In this document: positions 20,853 through 33,100 of the stretch, in pieces
How positions within the stretch are numbered: the first letter of the stretch is position 1
How the letters are laid out: the number at the start of each line of letters is the position of its first letter
DNA from: Liolophura sinensis
Lineage: Eukaryota > Mollusca > Polyplacophora > Chitonida > Chitonidae
Reading direction: 5' to 3'
DNA length: 64,000 nt
Assembly: GCF_032854445.1 (NCBI RefSeq)
Contig: NC_088303.1
Location: forward strand, 4,533,501-4,597,500
Program-made: the position numbers and the translations under genes
The notes under the pieces: model-generated
Databases searched by the model: none
Seen by the model: only the letters and a program-made list of their open reading frames with translations
What the model was told of the DNA's origin: nothing

Positions 20853-21380
20853 TGTAAGAGATAACCCATGGTTCGCCTTTTTTTTGTCTGTCTTGCAATG
20901 TGTAAACATTATATAAGTCCGCATTTTTGTTTTCTAACTTCATTGATGTGAACCGTAGTTCGATAGGGCATGTATTTTTAACTTTTAATGATCTGTGCCT
21001 TTATTCACTTTGAACAGATGCATTGTGTGATGGTTAGTTACGAAATATAAAGTTGAATCTAGATCCTGAAACTTTATGTCAGGTGTTGCTCATCTGAGAG
21101 CGCCATTTTGTGCGTGCTTTGGAACGGCGTGTTCGCTACCAATTTTGTGGAAAGTTGTTGATTTAGAAAACTTCATGGTATTGATGGTAGCCCTGTTCTA
21201 CTGTATACCCTGGTGCTGACTGGTCAATATTTTAGTGCTTTACCTGTATGAGAGGGGGATGGCGGTTGACTGTTACTGATGCCACATTGGTACAGTACCG
21301 TGTTTAGCTGTGTAGTGCTTCCCTCCAATGACAGATTGGGGTGCTTTGTTCTCCCCGGGTCCTGTGTGTAACCTGATCTA
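20853..21380 (+). repeat. 3' LTR (probable full left edge)
   Basis: Begins TGTAAGAG just after a purine-rich tract, consistent with the TG start of an LTR. The part from 21032 on matches the 5' LTR but carries a roughly 21-bp insertion (near 21325) absent there. The right edge is uncertain and may extend to about 21420. Confidence 0.6.
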
Positions 21381-21654
21381 AATTCGCTTGATCTGAGTGG
21401 ACATTAAAAGAACTTGAACGGAATTTATGGGTTTGTTTTATTTTCTATCTTTTGTATATACATGTGATTCACGCTATACATGCTCTGCTGTATTTATATG
21501 GTATTCAAGTTTCCTCATGCAGTATATCCACTAGGTGTGGCTCTTCATCTAATATACAAAAGTTACATGTCCTACGCCCATATCATTCAGTGCACACTCA
21601 CAGATTCAACTTTAAGCACAAGGATTTACAGGACTGTGCTTTTAGGGTGTTAAC

Positions 21655-21687
<33 letters not shown>
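21655..21687. repeat. (TTGA)n microsatellite
   Basis: Eight tandem TTGA units. Confidence 0.95.
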
Positions 21688-22240
21688 AGGCCTAGATATA
21701 GGTTCGAACGAACTTAGTGTGACTTGAGGAAATGAACAAAGCGCACACGATTTCTGCTGGTGGGATACTCACGTAAATATTTATTTACAGGTCCCATTAA
21801 AAACCCTGTGAACATACTCATTCCAATGAGGAACTCGTAAGACTCTTTCCCGCCTGTAAATCAAGGTGGTCCAGAGGTGTGAACTCACGTTCTATCCTTT
21901 ATTACGTCACAATTATACGTGTGCTCATAAAGCAATTATGAAGTACACACGCACTGCAACGTCACAGAAGAAAACGATGCGTTCTACTGTCATTTGGAAT
22001 GGCTGTGTAGCTCGTCCAGTCTCCAATTCATGTTGATTAAAAAATATTGCATTATAATATAATAATAGTAGTATACATGTATGTACCCTTAGCTTCCAGC
22101 GTTGGTGGTAATGCACAGTGCATATTAGGCATGCCTGATATGCGTAGAATTATTTTTTTTTTCAGCAAATACAAGTTAAAGATTAACATCTCAACTCTTG
22201 ATTAACACCAAAGTAACACGATCCAAACTAATACTTGATA

Positions 22241-22309
22241 CGCTCCTCTCGCAGGGGGTACTAGCTACGTAATTCTTCCAGTTAATCTGGAACCCTTGCG
22301 AGAAGAGCG
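22241..22309. repeat. Stem-loop/inverted repeat
   Basis: CGCTCCTCTCGCAGGGG pairs with ACCCTTGCGAGAAGAGCG with about two mismatches across a loop of about 36 bases. Its function is unknown; it may be a MITE relic. Confidence 0.4.
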
Positions 22310-23695
22310 TTAAGACTTAACAGTATAGGAACATTGTTCCAAAATATATGATAAACATCACAGAAGTCGTGATAATATTTATTACACTTGTTTGATCCAA
22401 AACGCATTAGTAAATATACGACATATCCACTCCACTACACATCACACAATCAAAATATTTGTAGCCATTCTAATTTTGTTGGTTTTTTTTTTCTTTTTTT
22501 TCTTTTTTTTGAGTTGAAACATTTCCAAACAACACTAAATCTAAAGATGCTGCTTTCCAAGGAGCCAAAACATCTGTAACGGTATATACCTTCATGCACG
22601 TAATACGTACATGTACCTTCATAAACACAGCTCTGCGTCTCAGAGCGTTGTTTGTAGCCAACGCAAAATGGACCGAAATTTAGGCAATAGATACAGTTTA
22701 CCTAATCTTACCACATCAGAGGACGGCTTTGCCGATATGGGCTCCGAAGTGATCGATATAATGGAGTTACATCATGGAGAGAGAAGCTGTGTGTACTTAC
22801 ATGTATAGCCTTCCAGAAAAATGTCAGCATTTAGAGTGGGCAGAGGTATATATAGGCAGAAAAGCCACTGGCCTCAAAGGATGTAACGGCCGTGTACAAT
22901 AATGGCATCAAAGCTTTGGCACACTGCTTGTGTACCGTCACCCTTACGATTTCGCCCACATTATATATCCGCATCTACGAAAACGATGTGTGAGTTCAAT
23001 TAAGGACTCATTCAACCCTCCTTAAAACGTTGTTAGTGGGTGAAGCCAGGCCAAGCACTCGACTTCTGCTGAGTGAACCATTCCTCTTAACTACAGTGTG
23101 TTTTTGGCAATGTTGTTCCAGGATACAGACAAAAAATCCATCAGATCATCGTCCTAGTGAAAGCCCAAGTTCATTATTACATCTCCCAGTCTAGACTGAT
23201 ATGCATACGCTTGTAAGTATATAACATTCATGAATAGTATACACAAACAGAGCCTTCCAGTATTCTCCAATGCATATAAATGACACTGTGAAATCCCCAG
23301 CCGGCTGTTCTTTATCCGGTAGTGGCCAGAGTCATGGGTGCGTCCGATGGGTCCATATGAGGCCCTGGGACAAAGTGAATTGATGTTATCTTAAACTAGT
23401 AAAAGCAGTTCGCACCACTGTGGATCAGGCTTCAGTGCATATTGAACTACCGATAATCTCCAAGGACGTGAACAGTAAATAATTAGGCAAGCCTACAGAC
23501 CTTTAGGCCTACTATACAGGCATTGTATATTGTTACAGTAGGCATGTATAGGCTATACGTACAGTAGTTTAAATCACATTAATATACTCCTTGACGTTCA
23601 GTGTATTGAAAGATGTATACATGCAGTTATGAATGATTTCCATCATGCAGTAAGTCCAACCTGAACGTAGATGAATGAATAGGCTACATACTTAC

Positions 23696-23797
23696 ACGCC
23701 CAAGTCCTTTCCGTGAACTTCCGTGTAAAATTTCAAACGTTCCTCCCGTACTATTAGTGGAATGGGCACGTCTGTATTCACGAAAGACGACGTGGAT
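23696..23797 (-). CDS. Candidate orphan coding exon
   Basis: On the minus strand a GTTGTAG acceptor is followed by 102 bp open in two frames, ending at a strong donor (GT|GTAAGT). One frame contains VPIPLIVREERLKFY and TEVHGKDLG, which reads like real protein. It could be an upstream exon of the SH3-like gene, but its phase does not match the exon at 12732, so at least one more exon would be needed. This is a splice-signal guess only. Confidence 0.22.
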
Positions 23798-26055
23798 CTA
23801 CAACGACGTCACCATTTTCTGCGCTTGAGTCACACCTGAAGCATTATAGTGGACGATCTCCGCAGAACAAGGTTAGATAATACGACATATACATTTAGTG
23901 TGCCGCAGTAATGTTTGGATGTTGGCAGATGAGTGGCCCGTTTGCATTGATGTCCATCGCTGTCTGGTAAGGCGCTTCTGTGCTAGTCGTCTCATCGAAT
24001 CGACCACGCCAGGAATGATCTATCTGAGGACAGGAAAAAGGTTGGCTGACCCCGACAGTAGGTGTTACAAGCCTGAACGTCTTGAGCAGACCAAAGATAG
24101 GTTAATTATATGTAGCAACGGAATTTGTGTTACATGGTCCGTGCACAGATTGCAGCATATGTGAACAAGCATGGAGTTGTTTCAAGCTCTCAATATAAAG
24201 ACGTAACATATAAAGTTTACATGGATACATCGTTCTTTTGACGATAGGCCTGTTGACTATAATTTAGAAAGAACACCCAAAATTTCCTATAGGATATTAA
24301 GTGGACATAGAAAATCAGTCAGGAAAACTTTTACTATTAACCAAATATTTTCCCCCGCCCGACTATGGTTGGGAGCACTTCAGCAATACAGCAAGCGGTC
24401 GGGAGCTGTAAAAGATACGGTTTTTGGTGTCAAACGGTAAAAACGTTACCAGGAACTACATATCGGATGCTGGGGCTTGGTGCAGCATTGCCTTATGGCT
24501 TAAATAACACTGTTATCATGGTTTTTGGTATTGGCAATGTAATATCAAGTCAACCACATCACAACTGTTCAAGTGCCATCAAACAAGTCAACGCAACCAT
24601 AATAGGAAGTTAAATAAAGCGCAACATAACCGTTAGCTATCTGATAGATTTGTCTAAAACAACAAATTACAACATAATGTCAGAGCGTGAAACCAGAGCA
24701 GCGACGACAGTGTGATAATTGGCAAATGTCCACACGTAACCAGTGAAATACGCCCTCTTGTCAATTTACCTCAGTTAGGGTTTTATTCTAACCGTTCATG
24801 TATATTCTTAAATTGTAGCAAATTACACGCCCCTAGCACCATGGCTTATCCTCTCACATAGAATATTTCTTGCGTTTTTCTATCAACACTGAAAACTCTT
24901 AACTGTTTCTTTCTGTCGAATCCGTGTCGAATTCTGATTATTGACCCAGAATGACCATTTTGCTTCGCGGCTGGCATATCTGTTTTGAGGCATAGATTTA
25001 GCCCGTATAGCTCAAGATAAATGACTTGTGAAATCCAGTGTTTGTGGATTAGTTTTGAACAGATGCTAATTCTTCACCAACGTTAAAATAAACCTGATAC
25101 GTCAGATTTTATCTTTCCTTAGTCTGTTCATTTAATATTCCTGTTGATGGCATAATACAATGCTGAAATAATGAGTGCAAAATGGTTTCATTTTCGGAAT
25201 AACAATACTTCTGTTAGAAGTATGTTTCAGATGTAACTATGGTTGTGGGTTTGTGTCTTTGTTTCAAATAAGATAATCTCTCAAAGATCACAGGGAGGCT
25301 AAGACACAAGCAAGACGACAATGAGGCCAATACTAAGATAGAATTTGAAAAACAAGACACAGCTTTTATCCCTTAATACCAAGGGATTGTCATAACAGCG
25401 ATGATGTGTCAGCCAGAGTTTTCTGAGGTAGGCCTGCATGTCGTATAAGTGTAGTTTCGACATAACCACGTCAGCGGTGCACATCAGAATGATGCTAGGC
25501 CTACACTTGTACATGTAGACTGGAGTCTCAAATAATTGCGAAGACGATATTGATGTTTAGGTTATAAGCAGCATTCATTTGACAAGCTCCAATATATCCA
25601 AGCTGGGATTCAGACAGACGTCTACAGCATACCTTAATTCCAGATCCAAGGCAAAATCTACGATCCAAGAAAGTTCTTTGAACGATTCTAGACATGCAGT
25701 ATACTCACGAGACTCGTATATAGATTAAACCCAACACAGCAAAGTATACGTGTATTCGCTCACATCGTCCCCAAGTTGATAGGCCTACGTGTTCCCTGTA
25801 AAATGTTTTCAGCGGGCTCGATCAAATACACAATACCAGCTCGGTTTTTATAATATTTAGAATGGGAAATAATATACCTGGCGATTTTAGTTGAAGGTTC
25901 ACAGACAGAACGAAACTGTGCGGAAAAGAGCCAACATATATAGATCTATATGCGTCTGATTTTTATTGTGTTGTTGAAGCTAGTCCCATTTTAATTGCTA
26001 CCGGTATCTATTATTTATAGCAAATAAACTTTGCTTGCACACCACACCTACATAA

Positions 26056-26130
26056 TTTTTATTTATTTATTTGATTGGTGTTTTACGCCGTACTCAAGAA
26101 TATTTCACTTACACGACGGCGGCCAGCATA
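26056..26130 (-). mobile_element. SINE 3' fragment
   Basis: Tail complement TTTATTTATTTATTTGATT plus the first 55 bp of the body. It then breaks off into a local inverted duplication (CATATGCCTATGCTGGCCGG). Confidence 0.75.
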
Positions 26131-26248
26131 TGCCTATGCTGGCCGGACTTGCATAGGCATGTGTAAGCCTAGGCTGTCGTCAAAATATATCCTTTACTTA
26201 CGATACGTCTACGTCCTATAGACTATTAAAAATGCTTTGAAGGCCGTT

Positions 26249-26476
26249 ATATTTATTTATTTATTTGATTGATGTTTTACGCATTATGGTGGGAGGAACC
26301 GGGCGCAGTCCGGCGGAAACCAACGACCATGCGCAGTTTGATGGGAGACCTTCCCCCGTACGGCCAGAGAGGAAGCCAGCATGAGCTGGACTTGAACTCA
26401 CAGCGACCGCATTGGTGAGAGGCTCCTGGCTCATTACGCTCTGCTAGCGCGCTGACCAACTAAGCCACGCAGGCCC
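26249..26476 (-). mobile_element. tRNA-headed SINE, body partly deleted
   Basis: The tail, GGAGGAACCGGGC block, B-box region and head (complement ending in CCACGCAGGCCCCCC) are all present. About 50 bp of the 3' body (TTGAGTACGGCG to GGCCGCC) is deleted after the tail. Confidence 0.8.
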
Positions 26477-27157
26477 CCCAAGGCCGTTATACAAAAATCA
26501 TTCACCTTTTATTTCTTTATGTACGTAAATTCCTCTATATCTTTCATATTCCTTTTGGTTTTGTATTTTTCTGGCACCTATACTAAAGTACACCTACAGG
26601 TTATAGTGAACCAAGGGAGATAACTTATCATTATCAATCATAGGTGGCGTTTACAAGTTCTTTGGATTAATTTCAACTGACGCAGTGTAAAGGTATGGGG
26701 TGTACTCAAAAATTATGGTTGGTCCAGCATTTAATTTCGTTTTGATACAGCAAGTAACGCTTCAATTCTTTCGCTTTAAAGACCACGTTTAGCTTATGTA
26801 ATTTCTTTAAACAAACATCTTAAGCGCAGCTTTTCTCCAAACAAAAGCAATATTTACTGTAACTTATAAGTGGTAGGCCTATCGTTGTTGTTGAAGTCGT
26901 TCTTCTGAAAGGTGATAATCTTCTATACTGTAAGTTATTTAAATAAATTTAACAATAGTAAGCAGTGTCAGGTCTCGAATTTGGTGATTGTGATTCCTAC
27001 AATAAGACTAAATGTGTAGAACTCAATTCATTCTGTTAGCGCGAGCATTTTTATCAATACTGATTGTTTGACATTTCGTGTGGCAGCAAATTTTAAAGCA
27101 TGAAATTGACCCCACAATATTTATTTATTTATTTGAAGGTACTAAGGTATTGAGACA

Positions 27158-30100
27158 ATGGCAGATTGGGTTCATTGTAATCTCTGCTTCCACCAACCAG
27201 GTGATGGGCGGAAATTCTTTTTAACAAACTGCGGACACATTTACTGTGAGCTGTGTTTAAAAGAAGGTAAAGTAGAAATAAGCAATCATCATTTCAACCC
27301 CACCCCTAACATCAACCAAAAAACAAAACAAAACAAAACAACATCATTGAAGGGCAAGACAGAGCCTGGCTAAAACATATTTCAATGGAAAGCAAGATTC
27401 TTGAGCTTTCTGAAAAGTATCATACTTTATTATTTTCATGAGATTTCACCATGTAATATGTAGAACAAAACGACAATACTGCTCAAATGGCTGGTGTGAA
27501 TCGAGGCAGAAATCTTGAGAATTTTATCCAATCAGGCATGTTGTTATCAAATTGCGCAGCCTAAGCTGTGGCGTAGCCTTTACCCATTCACTCCATGAAG
27601 TGACATGAGAGTGTTTACAACGATTTATTTACATTTAGCCAAGGGACCGTTTCATGTCGTGTTTTGGGACAAGTCTGTAACATTTACAGAGCACCACAGA
27701 CGTGAAATCAGTTGACTTACAAGCCGTGTAATATTCAGCGATGGTATCAGAAATTATGTCAGACAGCAGCATACCGTCTTGGCCCAAACAGCATTCATCT
27801 CCCCAGTAGACCATAGCCCTACTTAGACAGGCTAAGTCATTCATTTTAGCGTTTAGTCTGCTTGCAGTTTCTAAATAACAAATATCAGAGTCAGTAAAAA
27901 ATTCATTAGGGATGCCAAAGGTTTATGGGAATGAGAAGACAGCATCTCATCGGATAATGCTTAAAATCAATTAAATCTTAGGATGCAGTTTTTTCTATGA
28001 ATTTATTAGAACAGAAGAGTTTAAATTTTGCCCTTTGTCTTGCTCATATGCAAGGGATGTTTTCTTCTGTTTTTTTATAAAAGACAGTGAAATTATTAAA
28101 ACACAGTGTTTAAACTGAGGTGCTTTCTCTGACATCTGTGATAATTAGGTCAGCACTGCTCTCATCTTAAAAGCCATCACAACAAAATTGAAGCACAAAA
28201 TCGAGCGTATGTCTAGATCAGCCTCAGTGGTGCTTAGATTTATTTCCATTTGTTTCAGAACTGAGCATGAATCCAGTTGTACAACAATCCATTTGTAATT
28301 TTGTAAACATTTAATAGGGGTTAGAATTACTGGTACCAGCACAACCCCTCCAATCTAAATCAGGAATACCCTGGCTGTGCATCTGCCTGATACTCGTAAA
28401 TTGTATAAAGGATATAGTAGGTCTACTGTGGGAACATTTCAAGTAGTGGAAGAAATTTCCTTTCAGTATGTCCAATTTCTGAGAAAGCTATTTACCACTT
28501 GGTCCTTCATCGCCGAAGTCCACAACTTTAATCTGCCCTTGGCTATTGCTTAGACTATTATAGCAGAGGAAATACTTTTGACGTTAGAGAGCTAGAGTAA
28601 ACGTGATGTCACCTTGCTGTCGATTATGGAGACGCGCTGAAGCTATGACAGTTCTTTTTGCCAGTTTAAGATACTTTGAATGGTAGTCTTTCAGTGGACA
28701 AAAACATTTGTCAGGTGCTGTCTTTCACTTTAAATCATAATGTGGTGAGGTGCTGAAAACATGGAATGAAGGCATTGGCTGAAAAGCAAAGAATGAAGCT
28801 GGCAAGTGGTGGTAACTGATAAAATATCTATAATCATGATATCATGTTATTAGCAAGCAATGAAAATTTGTTTAAGGATTGTAAATACTGTATCCTCGGT
28901 TTTGCTATTGGTAAAATAAGCACACAGTCTGGCTTTTTGTCTGGTTGTGCTGTGGTTTAACTAACTGACCTGAAAATACATTGTATAATACAAGTAACAA
29001 CAAGGCGTTCAGAGAATACCGGTAGCTTGCCTGATTGAGCAGTTTGTAAAACTGCATGAAGTCCTGTGATACGTTCAAATATTGATCTCTAAGCCCAAAA
29101 AAGTAGAATGATTGACACTGTCACACACAGATATTATCCTCTAATTATATAGTGCAAAGATCTTACTATTAAATCAATGAGAAAGATCAAATTATTATAC
29201 TGTCACAAGTATGACTGTTAATCTCATGTGTAAGGCTTCACATGTTATGGGTTGTAAAGCATTGTGGTGGTAAAAAAGACACTGTCGGGAGTTAGAGCAC
29301 AACTTTACCACAGAGGTCTATATATGATATATGCAAATTGCGAACTGCTTTGGTAATCTATGTACCGTGGGAGGCAACTGCAACCCTGTAAATAGCTGAG
29401 CAAAATATTCAGCATTGAGGTAGAAGACTTACTTTGTCTTTGATATGCAAATCACCACCAATAATTGGTTATCTGTGTACTGTGGGTGGCCAGTGCAACC
29501 CTATGATTGGCCAAAAACTGTAACCAAACTGGAGGCACTGACACTGCCACAGACACTATCTGATCCCCATCTCAGAATACCTCTCCTTACTTTGTAAGGC
29601 AAGTTAATAATGACCTTAATTTCTATCAGACTATCAAGGTTTCACAGTGCCATTTGTACACAAAAATCAAATTTCACCACTTGTACATGTTGTACCGGTA
29701 CATCACATTGTTTTGTTGTGCACAGTATGCGGTTTGAAAGAGAGGGCTTGTGTTAGTGGACTCCAGAATTAAAAACAGAAGGGTTCCAGCTGGCTTATGT
29801 GTTTCTTGAGATGTAGTTGTAACTGAAGTTATGTAAGCGAAAATGTTGTCACCAAATCTGAGTTCTTTTATACTGATGGTCATCTAAATGCTCATCTAAA
29901 TGTGAAACAAACACGCATATGTTACTTTGTATATGTAATGTGTTATTGACAATCATTGACATATAAATGTGGACAAAGATTTGAAGAGATTTAGGGGGCA
30001 ATCACAGGAGCTATATTTTTGGTATAAATGTTTTCTTCAGTAAATAAGGCCACCTGAACTCATACAGCTTTTACATCTATACAAGCAGTTCACATACCGG

Positions 30101-33100
30101 TACATTATGGAGAAAACCCTAATGCTCTCATGAAAAGCAAATTAAACCATTGTGAACTGGGTAATTTAAAGTATGAGTTACTTTTGTTCTGACATATTGG
30201 TGTTTCAACATTATTTTACACCTCTTTAAATGTGATATATTTGAATTTTTATGTCCAGGTACTGAAAATAAATGTAAGATGTGTGGCTCAGCTTGTAGTA
30301 CCATTGCATTGTCAGCAAAGGTAAGGCATGAAACTTTTCAAAACCACCTCTTTTATATTTAAAGGTTATAAGGTAAATTTGTTTAAAACAGTTTACTTTA
30401 AAAAATTCTAAATTAGTAAACGGTAAAAAACAGAATTTGAGTTTGATCTTGTGTGAAATAAAGAAATTTATTTCTGTGTGAATGGTACATAGTGAAATCT
30501 CACCACAGTGGAGAAGTGTCTGCTCTGTAGTACATGTATGTAGATACATACCTGCCCATCTAACTTTAGTTTTGCATTTCATGTTTATTTCATGTAGATG
30601 AAGCCAGATGTGGAAATATTTTTCACAGATCCTGCAGATATCCTACAGAAACATCGGAAACAGTTACTTCAGGTTGGATTTCCTTAACTAAAATGAATGA
30701 AAAAAAAATTACCACCTTGTGGCTAGGAGGTCTATCATGGTCAAATTGATAGATGTTTTAAAATTTGTTTTATGACATTGTATAAGGAAGCTTTTCACTT
30801 TTTCTAATACAGCGACAGAAACAGCAAAGTGAAGTTGACCAGCACGTAATTGAAGGTTATCTAGACAGCTTCATATCACCAGTTCTTGTCCACACTGACT
30901 TGGCTGCCTCAGAATAGTCTTGCCTGATGCTTGACAGGTTTGGTGGTGGAGACTTAAGTATATGTCTCCATGTACAGCCAGTTAAAAAAATGTTTTATTT
31001 TCAGTTTGAATATCTTACATCTCCATTACTTTCTCTAGTCATTAAATATCCCTAATTATTTGATGCACAGTTTCCTATGAAGAAAAATGTGTTGATGTCA
31101 CATTATTTAAAAATTTTTGTCATAAGCAGCATGAATCTATTATGTTACTCTTAACGGTTGACAATTATGATCAAAAACTTTCAAGTGAAAGATATGGCTG
31201 AGCCTAGTTTTAATCACGCAATGTTTACAGGTACAGTACCATGCTCCTTACAGAGCATGTACCACTCTTTATGCATGCTTTACATCACTGCCACCACTAA
31301 ACAAGCTTGACCTTTGGAGTCGGTGCGATTCTCTTAGGTGTGTTTAGGCCTGGCCTCGCCACTGGCGTGGTAAATAAATAAATTTAGTCAATAAAATTGT
31401 TTCAGTTATTAGTTAGGATCATATTTTTCATACTGTAGATAAAGAGCACCCATGTGTACAAAATATTACTAGTATGAGAAACAATGGTTGAGATTTTGTA
31501 TCTTCTGACATCACTTCCTGCCGGATTACCTTGACCCAAGTGATCTCCAGCTGTGTTCAAGATTTTTGTATAAAATTTGTGAGGAGTATGGTACAGAACA
31601 TGTAAGTATATAGGGGCATGCAAGGGCATTCATTAAATAAAAAGGGGCATTTTTTGTCTTCAATAGAGAGATTTTTTCTATTATCTCCATGTCTTCAGTG
31701 GGGGTAGCAATTTGAAGGCATGGACACAGTATACTTACACACATTTTATCACTCCTTGTCCTCATTTGACTGAAAAATTGTTAAGTACGGCACTAAAACC
31801 AAGCATTCATTCATTCATTCATTACCTCTCTGCTGATCAGGTTATGGAGTTCCAGAAAAACCACCGCAGGCGATTGAATGCTTACATCAGGGATAAGGTA
31901 AGTCAGTTTTCAAAACCGTGACCAAAACATAAATAGCAAGACAAGATTATTATTACATGTACATTAATTTCTTTAGTGATTTGTGTTCTAAGCAATATTC
32001 AGGAATGTTTCGTCTATACAATGGCAGCCAGTATTAAGGTGAGGGGAAATGGGGAGTACCGGTACCTCAGTTATTTTATTTAATATTATGGTGTAATATT
32101 TTGATACAGAGCATGTGTTGTTTGTATCCAAAAGGTTAAAACCATAACGAGGTTCACGAGAAAGTGAAAAATAGGAGCAAAATGTATTTTACTGCATAAT
32201 TTACTACATGTACCTGTGATTGTGTAGTTGTTAGCATTTTAAACTCATTTTTGCACTTTAATTTTGGTAGGTTCCTGCAGAAGGAATTTACCATGTTTTG
32301 TTGTTAATTCTGAATTTGTCCGAATGTGCTTGAATTTGTCCAAATGTGCTTGAATTTGTCCGAATGTGCCTGAATTTGTCTGTAGGCTTGCAGACAAATT
32401 CTGTTTTTAATCAAACAGATTGCTATTTGTTTTATGTGTAAAATCGGGGTTTAGATCCTGGAAAAGAAAAGGCTAGGATTTTATTTTCTTCATCAAAGTT
32501 ATATAAGTGGTATAGCATAAATCTGTTTTACTGGTACATGAATTGTTTTTTATCTGTTGTGACGCTGTAACATGTAGCTTAACCATCATGACAATGTATA
32601 TACCACTGCCATGCACGAGTGACATAAACAATAAAATGACCACTAACTGAAAGGTAATGTATGTCAAATAAAACAGACTAATATTTCACATATGTAAATA
32701 TTTTACAGGTATCAAAGCAAAGAGAGATGATAGAAATATCACAGAAAAATGTAAACCATTTTCAAGAGATGGAAAGGTAAATTTTGTATTACATGTATTA
32801 TAAGCATATCATTGACATGCACAAATTATTATTATTAACCAAGGAGTAATATCCCTTAATCAAGCTGTACTGTAACCCAGGTCCTCTGTTGATATTTTAT
32901 TTGTTTGGTCTTTGAATATCATTTTCAAAAATGTTTTACTTATTATATTAACTGCCAGCAGACTTTTGTCTTTTTGGGGGGGCCATGAACAAAACTTCGT
33001 AGTTATTTATGCATATTAAAAAGGAAAGGCCAACAAAACAATTAAAGGATGTATACATACATGTATATTCAAACAAATGTATTACTGATTTACACCATTT

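Larger units (their letters stand above)
15508..21420 (+). mobile_element. Degenerate Ty3/Gypsy LTR retrotransposon
   Basis: Direct repeats of about 330-350 bp, at 15508-15837 and 21032-21380, flank an internal region with remnants in the order gag, zinc knuckle, aspartic protease, RT, RNase H, integrase. That order is diagnostic of Ty3/Gypsy. A purine-rich TAAGATGGGGAG at 20841-20852, directly followed by TGTAAGAG, suggests the true 3' LTR starts at 20853 and that the 5' LTR has lost its first part. Several stop codons and frameshifts and a large RT deletion show it cannot move on its own. Confidence 0.9.
21421..26050. other. Intergenic region, few recognisable features
   Basis: No gene could be supported over about 4.6 kb. 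It holds a TTGA microsatellite (21655-21687), a stem-loop near 22241-22309 and a candidate minus-strand exon at 23696-23797. The rest is AT-rich sequence without arrays or clear repeats. Confidence 0.4.

Noticed and set aside
22611-22808. 65-codon plus ORF with YSLPNLTTSEDGFADMGSEV
   Set aside because: Composition looks protein-like, but no convincing splice donor, partner exon or family match was found.
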